In this document: positions 45,428-53,360 of the stretch, in pieces
Layout of the letters: each line of letters starts with the position of its first letter
How positions within the stretch are numbered: position 1 is the stretch's first letter
Source of the DNA: Burkholderiales bacterium
GTDB taxonomy: Bacteria; Pseudomonadota; Gammaproteobacteria; Burkholderiales; Nitrosomonadaceae
Reading direction: 5' to 3'
NCBI GenBank assembly: GCA_024235735.1
Contig: JACKLU010000011.1
Coordinates: 15,860-79,859, forward strand
DNA length: 64,000 nt
Program-made: the position numbers and the translations under genes
The notes under the pieces: generated by a model
What the model was told of the DNA's origin: nothing
The model's input: the letters and a program-made list of their open reading frames with translations, nothing else
Databases searched by the model: none

Positions 45428-45695
45428 TCGACAATCAGGATGCGCGGCGCGCGGAATACAGAACATATCAGGCTTAAACAGGCAAAGCATTCTGAACACG
45501 CTCAAATTTTTGGGGTTGCAAGACTCTAACAGCGACGGACTTAACTTTCATGTTCGCCCCGGCGCCTGTCTTATCATTGCGAACCTCTCGATCATTGTTT
45601 TTGCCTTACACAGGCCTCCAGCGCTATTATCAGGCAAACAGGCGCGGTTTACTGACAAATTTCCATATTGCACGCCATTAACGCCGAGCCGCTCT

Positions 45696-45858
45696 AGGAG
45701 ACTGTCCGAGAATAGCGATCGTAGCGAGAGCGAGGCTGATTGAGCGGGATTTTTCGATCATTTGAGGCGAATAGTCGTTCTATTCAACGAAAAGGATCGG
45801 AAAATACGGCCAATCAGGCTCGTTCGCAGTAGATCAGTCTATTCTCGGACAGCCTCCT
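45696..45858. repeat. MITE family 3, long palindrome with TA target duplication
   Basis: A 163-base element with ends GGAGACTGTCCGAGAATAG and CTATTCTCGGACAGCCTCC (one mismatch), flanked by TA on both sides, as in Tc1/mariner or IS630 type elements. Inner arms (GAGGCTGATTGAG..GATTTTTCGATC against GATCGGAAAAT..CCAATCAGGCTC) also pair, so the whole element can fold as one long hairpin. It has no transposase. Its right end forms the 5' leader of the cytochrome gene. Confidence 0.85.
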
Positions 45859-45900
45859 ATGTGCAGTACAATTTCAGATTCTGATAAGGATACATTCAAC

Positions 45901-46605
45901 ATGATACCGTTTATTTTGATAGTTCTCTTTCTTAGCGCGCCTGTGGCCAATGCCGCAAGCGATCCACCTGACACTATGTTCGAGCGCGTCAAACCCTGCA
46001 CGCTATGTCATGGAGAATCGGATCAAGCCGGGCAGCATGTTTACTACCCGCGTATTGGCGGCAAGCCAGCGGGCTATCTGTACAACCAGCTACGCAATTT
46101 CAGGGACGGACGGCGGCATTATCAACCGATGGCGATACTGCTGGAAAATATGTCCGACGACTACTTGATGGATATAGCACGCTATTTCTCCGCACAGATG
46201 CTGCCTGTGTACCAGCCGGAGCTGCACAGCCTGCAGACCGAAGAACGCGAACTGGCGGAGACTATGATTTTTTCGGGTGATCCGGACAGGGATATTCCGG
46301 CATGCAGCGATTGTCACGGCCGCGCATTAATGGGAAAAACGCCGTTTATTCCGGGACTGTTGGGATTGCCGCGGGTGTATTTGTCCGCGCAGTTTGGCAG
46401 CTGGCGCAATGGTGGGCTGATTCGCGGCCAGACGGCCGACTGTATGTCGGAAATAGCGGAAAAACTGACTGACCAGGAAATCAACGCGATTGCTAAGTGG
46501 CTGTCGATACAAACCGTTTCCGGCAGTCCGGAACCGGCGAGCAACTTATCACCTGGACTGATCGAACGCTGCGGCAGCATTGTCCAGATGGAGATTGAAT
46601 CATGA
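45901..46605 (+). CDS. Dihaem cytochrome c (c4-like)
   Basis: The 234-residue exported protein has a signal peptide (about 1-19, ending VANA) and two haem sites, CTLCH and CSDCH, each followed by the methionine ligand region of a class I cytochrome fold. The twofold repeat resembles cytochrome c4, an electron carrier in the periplasm. I choose ATG 45901, since it begins the signal peptide; ATG 45859 lies in the MITE end and adds residues without signal character. Its stop overlaps the start of the next cytochrome gene by 4 bases (ATGA). Confidence 0.88.
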   Translation: MIPFILIVLFLSAPVANAASDPPDTMFERVKPCTLCHGESDQAGQHVYYPRIGGKPAGYLYNQLRNFRDGRRHYQPMAILLENMSDDYLMDIARYFSAQMLPVYQPELHSLQTEERELAETMIFSGDPDRDIPACSDCHGRALMGKTPFIPGLLGLPRVYLSAQFGSWRNGGLIRGQTADCMSEIAEKLTDQEINAIAKWLSIQTVSGSPEPASNLSPGLIERCGSIVQMEIES

Positions 46606-47900
46606 GCAACATCACGGCTTTGATCGACAGACTCAGGAAACCGGTTGCGCTTCTGCTTGCGGGTACTGTGCTGCTGCTTCTGGCGACAAGTGCGGCTGCA
46701 TACGACAATTCGAACGACCCGTTCAATCGCACCGGACTCGATCCCCAGCAGCTGCGCGGCGCGTATTTGACACGCGCGGCCAATTGCATGGGATGCCATA
46801 CCGCGCGCGGTGGAAAGCCGTTTGCAGGCGGACGCCGTCTGACCACCACATTTGGTGTTTTCGTCACACCCAATATTACACCCGACAATGAAACGGGAAT
46901 CGGCAACTGGAGCGCAACAGATTTCTGGCAGGCGCTGCATGAAGGCAAATCACCCGATGGTCAACTGCTTTATCCTGCATTTCCCTACACTGAATATACC
47001 AAAGTCACGCGGCAGGACGCTGACGCGATTTTTGCCTTTCTGCAATCGCTGCCAGCGATCAGACAAACCAACCCATCGCATACCATCCGTTTCCCGTATA
47101 ATTTCAGGCCACTGCTGTATATCTGGCGCGCATTGTATTTCACCCCCGGAGAATACGTACCCGATTCATCAGAAACAGCGCAATGGAACCGTGGCGCTTA
47201 CCTGGTGCAGGGGCTGGGACACTGTAACGCCTGTCACACCAGCCGCACACTGCTTGGCGGCGCAGACAATGAATTGACTGGCGGGCAGATCATGGGGATG
47301 AACTGGTATGCGCCCTCGCTGACGTCGCACCGCGAAGCCGGCAACCGCGACTGGACTATCGATGAAATAGTAACGCTGCTGTCCACCGGCATTACAGATC
47401 GCGCGGTGGCTTCCGGACCGATGGCAACGATTATCCGGCAGAGTCTGCAACACCTGTCGATGGAAGATCTGCGCGCCATGGCCGTGTATCTGCAATCCAT
47501 ATCGGACAGCAAATCGGATTATGCCGCCACATCCGCCGCACTTGCGCCGGTCAGCGCATACAGCAGCCTGATACATGGCAAGCAGTTGTATCAAACCTAT
47601 TGCCAGGACTGTCACGGCATTTCAGGCGAGGGCGCGCCAGGTATTTACCCGGCGCTGGCGGGAAACCGCGGCGTAGTCATGGCGTCACCGCTCAACACGA
47701 TACGCAGCATTCTCGAAGGTGGTTATCCAGCCACCACCCAAGGAAATCCGCGTCCTTATGGCATGCCGCCCTTTCAGCAGATCCTGCACGATCAAGAGAT
47801 CGCCAATCTCGTATCGTATATCAGGAACGCCTGGGGTAACAGCGCAAGCCGAATTACGGTCTATGATGTGGAAAAAAGCAGGCGTATCAGGATTGAATAA
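46602..47900 (+). CDS. Triheme cytochrome c, alcohol/gluconate dehydrogenase-type subunit
   Basis: The 432-residue exported protein has a signal peptide and three haem sites: CMGCH at residue 63, CNACH at 208 and CQDCH at 334. This three-domain layout is the cytochrome subunit of membrane alcohol, aldehyde or gluconate dehydrogenases, which passes electrons to ubiquinone. No catalytic PQQ or flavin subunit is near, so it may serve a distant enzyme or a separate pathway. It is coupled to the upstream dihaem cytochrome by a 4-bp overlap. A MITE follows closely. Confidence 0.88.
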   Translation: MSNITALIDRLRKPVALLLAGTVLLLLATSAAAYDNSNDPFNRTGLDPQQLRGAYLTRAANCMGCHTARGGKPFAGGRRLTTTFGVFVTPNITPDNETGIGNWSATDFWQALHEGKSPDGQLLYPAFPYTEYTKVTRQDADAIFAFLQSLPAIRQTNPSHTIRFPYNFRPLLYIWRALYFTPGEYVPDSSETAQWNRGAYLVQGLGHCNACHTSRTLLGGADNELTGGQIMGMNWYAPSLTSHREAGNRDWTIDEIVTLLSTGITDRAVASGPMATIIRQSLQHLSMEDLRAMAVYLQSISDSKSDYAATSAALAPVSAYSSLIHGKQLYQTYCQDCHGISGEGAPGIYPALAGNRGVVMASPLNTIRSILEGGYPATTQGNPRPYGMPPFQQILHDQEIANLVSYIRNAWGNSASRITVYDVEKSRRIRIE

Positions 47901-47925
47901 AGGGTATCTCTAAAGCTTAAAAAAC

Positions 47926-48068
47926 GTAACTATTCAGCCTTATTTGACAAGGCGTTTGATTATTCTGTCATTTCGAGCGGCAGCGAGAAATCTTGAGCGT
48001 TTATTAATGCACCCAAAACCCAAGATTCCTCGCGTTGCTCGGAATGACAAAGTGCGCTGAATAGTTAC
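47926..48068. repeat. MITE family 4 with GTAACTATTCAGC ends
   Basis: A 143-base element. GTAACTATTCAGC and GCTGAATAGTTAC form a perfect 13-bp terminal repeat. The inside holds an inverted pair: TGTCATTTCGAGCGGCAGCG against CGCGTTGCTCGGAATGACA. It follows the cytochrome stop by 25 bases and may serve as a terminator. The sequence just before it, GGGTATCTCTAAAG, is like the end of MITE family 2. Confidence 0.75.
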
Positions 48069-48122
48069 AAAAAAACAAACGCGCGCCGCTTCTCTCAGGG
48101 AATCCTGGGGCGGCGAAAAAGA

Positions 48123-50162
48123 TCACCCGGCTTGCAGCGCATGCTCAATCGTTTCCAACAAATTCCGCAGATCGAAGGGCTTGGTGATGTAAGCATCAAA
48201 ACCTGCCTGCATGCCTTTCTCAATATCACTTTCCATGGAAGCCGCACTGACGGCGATAACAGGGATGTGCGCGATGGCCTCAATGCTGCGGATCTTTTTG
48301 AGCGCCTCGATACCGCTCATACCGGGCAAATCGATATCCATCAGGATGACTTGCGGTCTTTCCCGCATCAATGTTGCCAAACCGGCTTCCGCACTGGATT
48401 CAACCATGAGTTCTATGCCGGGAAACTGCGCCATGATCTGTATCATCAGTCTTTGATTAAACAGATTATCTTCAACATAAAGAATTTTTGCGCGCAGATG
48501 ACGCATCATTTTGATTGCCTCACCGACAACAGCATTCCCGTCCACGCATCCGGATTGTCGTTCGCCTCCAGCAGCCTCCGGCAGTACTATCCAGAAAACC
48601 GATCCTTTACCGGGAGTGCTTTCAAAACCAATCTGACCACTCATTGTTTCTATCAGGCTTTTGGTGATGGTCAATCCGATTCCTGTCCCCTGGATTTGCG
48701 AACTTTCAATACCGAGACGATTAAAAGGCTGGAAAAGCTGATCCTGCTTCTCCGCAGGTATCCCAAGCCCGGTATCCGTCACGGCAACACGAATCCGGTT
48801 TTGATCGACTTTGCCGCACGAGACTGTGACGCTTCCGCCTGTCCGGTTATACTTTATCGCGTTGGAAATCAGATTCAGTAACACCTGCTTCAAGCGCTGA
48901 TGATCCGCACTGACATAAAAATCACCATTCTCCGCGCTCTCATTCAGTAGCGTGATACCATTCGCAAAGGCGAGTGGCTGGGAAAGCGTCAGGCATTCAT
49001 CGGTTAAATGCCTGAGCGAAATATTTTCCAGGTTAAGGTCGAATTTTCCCGCGTCGATTCTGGCCAGGTCCAGAACTTCATTAATCAACGACAGCAAATG
49101 ATGTCCACTCTTCAGAATATAGTCGACATATTGCTTCTGCTTGGAATCATCAGACTGCGACGCACTGACTTCAAGCAAATAACCAAAACCCAGAATCGCG
49201 TTCAGCGGCGTACGCAACTCATGGCTCATGCGTGACAAAAACTCCGACTTTGCGCGGTTAGCCCGCTCAGCCGTCTGTTTCGCTTCCGCCAGCACATCAC
49301 GCTGACGGATTTGATTGCGAAACCAGACAAAGACCAGCACACCGACAGCTAAAGCAAAGTGTCCCCCCAGAATCCATATCCATTTGTAATAGGGCGAAGA
49401 TTGCTTCCATCCGTTTTCAGGAATCGCGCCCAACTGCCAGGAACCGCTGGGCAAGGTCGTATCCATCAGAATGGGGCGTTCGCTGAACAATGCCGGATCA
49501 CCATAAAAAACAGCACCCTGCGCGCCTGTTCCATCAATGCCTCGGATCGCAAGGGCTATACTACGTCCAGGAGACACTATGCCGGCTTTTTTATAAAGCG
49601 TTTCCGCATTGATGACGAGACTGCTCACACCCCAATAGCGCTCTTTTTCTTTATCTTCCAGCAGTTTTACCCAGATCGGCGTTATGCTCATAAAGGCAAG
49701 ATCCCCTTCCACCAGCGACAAAGGTCCGGATATCACTGTTTCCCGCAGGCGGACAGCCCGCTCAACAACAGGCCACTGCACCGGATTATCCCGATATATC
49801 AACCCGATCGCCATTTCGTTACCTTCTATCGGATAGATGTACTGAAGAATATTATCCGGCGCCAGGCCGATATTCCGCACCGTGGTTTTTCCGCGCAACA
49901 GAATCTCGCCCACTGCGGCAAACTTGTCAGCAGTAATATCCGGATAGGCTGTAACCAGACTGACCACGCCTTTGGTCAGATGAAGATTGGCATTGATTTC
50001 CAGTTCAAGACGCGCGCGCACCTGACTGAGCTCATGGATGACTTTTACTCGCAAGTCTTCCTGATAACGCATCTGTTCCTGCTGACTAATCAGGGTGACG
50101 ATAACGAGCAGAAAAATTGTGACTGTAGCGGCTATCCACACAGGATTATATCTAACGTTCAT
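48123..50162 (-). CDS. CHASE-domain hybrid histidine kinase
   Basis: This membrane sensor kinase of 679 residues has a helix at about 10-28, a periplasmic CHASE-type domain (about 60-240, with YRDNPVQWPVVERAV), a second helix (near 265-285) and a HisKA domain with phospho-acceptor His314 (SHELRTPLNAI). The ATPase domain follows (residue 420-530, with NLISNAIKYNRTGG and TDTGLGIP). The receiver domain has Asp609 in ILMDIDLPG. It would sense small ligands such as cytokinin-like or amino-acid compounds and relay to an unlinked response regulator. The next gene on this strand lies upstream with 118 bases between. Confidence 0.93.
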   Translation of the reverse strand: MNVRYNPVWIAATVTIFLLVIVTLISQQEQMRYQEDLRVKVIHELSQVRARLELEINANLHLTKGVVSLVTAYPDITADKFAAVGEILLRGKTTVRNIGLAPDNILQYIYPIEGNEMAIGLIYRDNPVQWPVVERAVRLRETVISGPLSLVEGDLAFMSITPIWVKLLEDKEKERYWGVSSLVINAETLYKKAGIVSPGRSIALAIRGIDGTGAQGAVFYGDPALFSERPILMDTTLPSGSWQLGAIPENGWKQSSPYYKWIWILGGHFALAVGVLVFVWFRNQIRQRDVLAEAKQTAERANRAKSEFLSRMSHELRTPLNAILGFGYLLEVSASQSDDSKQKQYVDYILKSGHHLLSLINEVLDLARIDAGKFDLNLENISLRHLTDECLTLSQPLAFANGITLLNESAENGDFYVSADHQRLKQVLLNLISNAIKYNRTGGSVTVSCGKVDQNRIRVAVTDTGLGIPAEKQDQLFQPFNRLGIESSQIQGTGIGLTITKSLIETMSGQIGFESTPGKGSVFWIVLPEAAGGERQSGCVDGNAVVGEAIKMMRHLRAKILYVEDNLFNQRLMIQIMAQFPGIELMVESSAEAGLATLMRERPQVILMDIDLPGMSGIEALKKIRSIEAIAHIPVIAVSAASMESDIEKGMQAGFDAYITKPFDLRNLLETIEHALQAG

Positions 50163-50280
50163 GGCTCATCCATTTGTATAGAACCATTATATTTACATTT
50201 GTAGAAAAATAAATTATTCCCTGTCAATGATTCTGTTGAAAAACAGCTTTTCCCGGCTATACAGAAAACTTCAGCATCAG

Positions 50281-50530
50281 CTATAGCCAAACCTCTGAAA
50301 GCACAGGTTGCAGCACATTCATAATGTCTTGCGAAACAAAATTGTCGACGCCTGCCGGCATCGTATATTGAGACATGACCGAAATCAGCTGATCAACCTC
50401 GTCATTTGACACCAGCGAAGCGCCCGCAAGAATGTAGTCCAGCTGGTAAGCATTATTGAGATACCAATTACTGATTGTTACCCGATCGTTTGTTCCAACC
50501 ACATTGATTTGCAAATTAAAGGGATTTTTC
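50281..50530 (-). pseudogene. C-terminal fragment of an RTX (haemolysin-type) secreted protein
   Basis: The frame ending at 50281 holds an 80-residue tail, starting near INVVGTNDRVTISNWYL and reading on through DEVDQLISVMSQYTMPAG to NVLQPVLSEVWL. This is the pattern of the very C terminus of large RTX calcium-binding proteins, where the type I secretion signal lies. No upstream RTX repeats remain; the tail is joined directly to a truncated DNA methyltransferase in a different frame. It is a relic and not expected to be translated as such. Confidence 0.75.
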
Positions 50531-51317
50531 CGGAACCGTCTTTTCCCCAATAAATGAAACCCTCGGTTACATGCCGTAAATGTTCTTCTTGAGAATATGC
50601 CCATACACGTGTTTTGCTAAGCCAAATTTTTTCCCCTGTATTTGGTTGCGTAACCAGATAGTAAAGATTTGGGCGTTCTTCATATGACTTGCTACAGGTG
50701 TAATCACTGGTGCGGAACACGCCCCTCTCATCTTCAAATTTATATTGACGGTCTTTCTCTTTGGTTCGTGGAATTAAGTTCCTTTCCCACTTTTCGCTTT
50801 TACGATAAATCAACAAATGGTCGTGCATTGGCGCAATAGTTTTATGGTCATTAGCTACAGCGTACTTTTTCTGCCAAACCACGTTCGCTACAAAATTCCC
50901 CCGCCCAAACACCTCGTCGCACAGCACTTTCAAATAATGCGCCTCATTGTCGTCAATCGTGATCCACAGCGAACCATCCTCGGACAGCAGTCGCTTGATA
51001 ATCTCCAGCCGGTCGCGCATCAATCCCAGCCAGATCGAATGTTCCAGCCCGTCGTCGTAATGCGTGAATGCGCTGCCGGTATTGTACGGCGGATCGATGA
51101 ACACACACTTAACCTTGCCGGAAAACGCCTGCTCCAGCGCCTTCAACGCCAGCAGGTTGTCGCCGAAGATCAACCGATTGTCGAAGCTATCGTTATCCGA
51201 CACGCGCTGTCTGGCGTGGTACGACAGCGCAGGATCTTCCAGCAAAATGCGCGGCTCCAGCTTGGGCCGCTTGTCCTTGCCGGTCCAGGTGAGTTCGAGT
51301 TTTTGTTTGCCGCTCAT
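50478..51317 (-). pseudogene. Truncated type III-like DNA adenine methyltransferase (Mod)
   Basis: The 279-residue remnant starts MSGKQKLELTWTGKDKRPKL, the normal N terminus of beta-class Mod proteins, and shows catalytic DPPYNTGSAF near residue 71. It then breaks after FIYWGKDG, around 50530-50560. The SAM-binding FxGxG motif, which sits in the last third of this class, is missing. Normal family length is about 550-650. ATG 51317 overlaps the upstream nuclease stop by 4 bases, so both were translationally coupled. The remaining tail is out-of-frame RTX sequence. The enzyme is probably dead. Confidence 0.82.
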
Positions 51318-52322
51318 TCTTGTGCCTCTTGCCGCTGCGCCAGTCTTTGCAGGGCGTGCTCGCGTTCCAGTTCGTGTTTGAGCTCTGCTTCGCTCGGCAG
51401 ATAAGGCAGATATTTGGCGACAAACAATTGCTGTTGTTCCGCCAATACGGAATAGCGCACCACGGCTTCGCTTTTTTCGCTGCACAATACCAGGCCAATG
51501 GTGGGATTGTCGTCCGCACCTTTGATTTGCTCGTCGTACAGGCGCACGTAGGTGTCCATCTGCCCCATGTCCTGATGGGTGAGCTTACCCAGCTTCAAAT
51601 CCACCAGCAAAAAGCATTTGAGCTTGTAGTTGTAGAACACTAGGTCGAGATAAAAATCTTCATCGGCAAAACTCACGCACTGCTGGCGGGCGACAAAGGC
51701 AAAGCCGCGCCCCAGTTCCAGCAGGAAATTGTGCAGGTTGTCCATAATGGCCTGCTCCAGATCGCCTTCCAGAAAGCGGTTAGCGTTCAGGTTGAGAAAA
51801 TTCCAGCACATAGGGATCACGCAGAAAATCCTTGCGGGTTTCGGCAAGGGGAGTAGTATGCCACGCCGCTTCAGCCTCGACCAGCGCCTTATCCTTGCTG
51901 CTCAACAAGCGCTCGTAATAGAGCACGCCGATTTGCCTATCCAATGCACGGCTGCTCCAGTTCTGGCTAATGGCTTCGCGCAAGTACCACTCGCGGGCAG
52001 AGGGATTTTCGACCTTGGTCAAGACGTTGTAATGCGACCAGCTCAATTCAGGAGACACTGTCTCCCGAATCGGGAAGGCCAGATGAAACCGGCGCATGTT
52101 GCGCAGATTGCTGACGTCAAATCCCTTGCCAAACAGCTCTGTGAGGCGAGCGGACAGCTCGGCCAACTGACGTTGGCCATAGGCGGCTCGCGCTTGTCCC
52201 CGTTGCTCATGCTCGACGATCAGACGGCCAATTTCCCAGTAGCTGGCCACCATGGCCTGGTTAACGCTTTGGCGTACCTGGCTGCGCGCCTGCTGAACGA
52301 TCTCGGCAATCTGACTGGCCAA
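51314..52322 (-). pseudogene. Frameshifted DUF1016/YhcG-like PDDEXK nuclease
   Basis: Two frames join into one DUF1016 protein. The N-terminal part (52322 to about 51800) has the YhcG helical domain, YWEIGRLIVEHEQRGQARAA. The C-terminal part (51800 to 51314) has the PDDEXK-type core, with FYLDLVFYNYKLKCFLLVDLK. The join falls in a TTTT run at 51797-51800: after DPYVLEF one frame reads SQPER and stops, the other reads LNLNANRFLEG and goes on. One base is extra relative to the expected frame, so this is either a natural lesion or an assembly error. It sits between a Dam-type methylase and the Mod remnant. Confidence 0.85.
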
Positions 52323-52360
52323 GGACTCCAGGATGTCGTGTTGCGGGCTTGGAGTCTACT

Positions 52361-52459
52361 TCATTTCAATGCCCATTCTTCATGCAGGACGAGCAATTCC
52401 GGATTTTGGTGCTTATTCTTCCCGATTCGGGTAAGTTCGAGTTTTTGGTTGCCGCTCAT
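52361..52459 (-). pseudogene. Fragment resembling a Mod start, 32 codons
   Basis: This short frame begins MSGNQKLELTRIGKNK, and that of the truncated Mod gene at 51317 begins MSGKQKLELTWTGKDK. The first 16 residues are nearly the same, which points to a duplicated 5' end of a mod-type gene. After HQNPELLVLHEEWALK a stop follows. The fragment lies 20 bases after the Dam-type gene stop and upstream of the DUF1016 gene. Confidence 0.5.
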
Positions 52460-52479
52460 TAACTTGTCGTGTGTAGTGA

Positions 52480-53358
52480 CTATAAACCAACTGCCCTTGT
52501 CTGTGAAATATTCTCATCTGGAACAAGGAGATTCTGACTGAAAAACATCACCTCATTCCCTACATATCGCCGTTGTGCTGTGTAATTCAACCCATAACTA
52601 AGCGATCGACTTAGCTGGTACATGGCGCAAATTTCCTCAGTATTGTCGTAAGACACCAGCCAAGACCACTTGAATTTTTTCCTCTGGATTGCTCTTGCGA
52701 TGGCGGCGTGATCCTCGTGCTCGTAATAATTCCGATACAAGCCCTTACCTTTGACGTAGTAAGGTGGATCAAGGTAGATCAGGGATTTCCTCGGCAGAAA
52801 TTCCGAACACCGATTCAAGAGGCTCAACGAATCCTCACAATACACCGAAATGTCACTCTTTCGCTCGGCGATCTTCCTAATTCGCGCAGCTACGACATCC
52901 TTCTTGAACCGTGCATCCAGCTTGTAACTTCCGTCCTGATTCTTGCCACCAATGGCACCAGCATTGAGAATCCCGGAGTGGTTCGTTCGATTCATGAACA
53001 AGGTTGCGAAACCTTTATCGACCAAATCGGCCTGGCATTCCTCGCGCAAAATGGATCTCCACTTGAACCATTCCTCAATGGTGATAGGTGTTGATTCCAG
53101 CAAATCAAGAAGAGCATCAGAATGTTGGGTAACAGAAACCCAAAAAGCGTAAATTGCAGGGTCGGCATCATTGATGTGGATATGGCTCGCATGACCATGA
53201 AATAGCAAATCTAGCGCGACACCTGCACCACCTGCATACGGCTCCAGGTAATGACCACCCGCAACGCAATTAATCTCCATCACCTTCGCAATGAATGGGG
53301 CGAATGGCGCTTTTCCACCGGGATAGCGCAAGGGGCTGTACAGTCTGTTCGAACGCAT
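52480..53358 (-). CDS. D12-class DNA adenine methylase (Dam-like)
   Basis: This 292-residue methylase would put a methyl group on adenine in a short DNA site. It shows LRYPGGKAPFAPFI (motif X/I), YLEPYAGGAGVALDL, and LIYLDPPYYVKG, the DPPY catalytic motif. The protein is normal in length for this class. It starts two bases after the stop of the AAA-TOPRIM gene, so both are one transcript. Dam-like methylases paired with restriction or defence nucleases usually protect the host; the recognition site is unknown. Confidence 0.9.
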   Translation of the reverse strand: MRSNRLYSPLRYPGGKAPFAPFIAKVMEINCVAGGHYLEPYAGGAGVALDLLFHGHASHIHINDADPAIYAFWVSVTQHSDALLDLLESTPITIEEWFKWRSILREECQADLVDKGFATLFMNRTNHSGILNAGAIGGKNQDGSYKLDARFKKDVVAARIRKIAERKSDISVYCEDSLSLLNRCSEFLPRKSLIYLDPPYYVKGKGLYRNYYEHEDHAAIARAIQRKKFKWSWLVSYDNTEEICAMYQLSRSLSYGLNYTAQRRYVGNEVMFFSQNLLVPDENISQTRAVGL

Positions 53359-53360
53359 CG

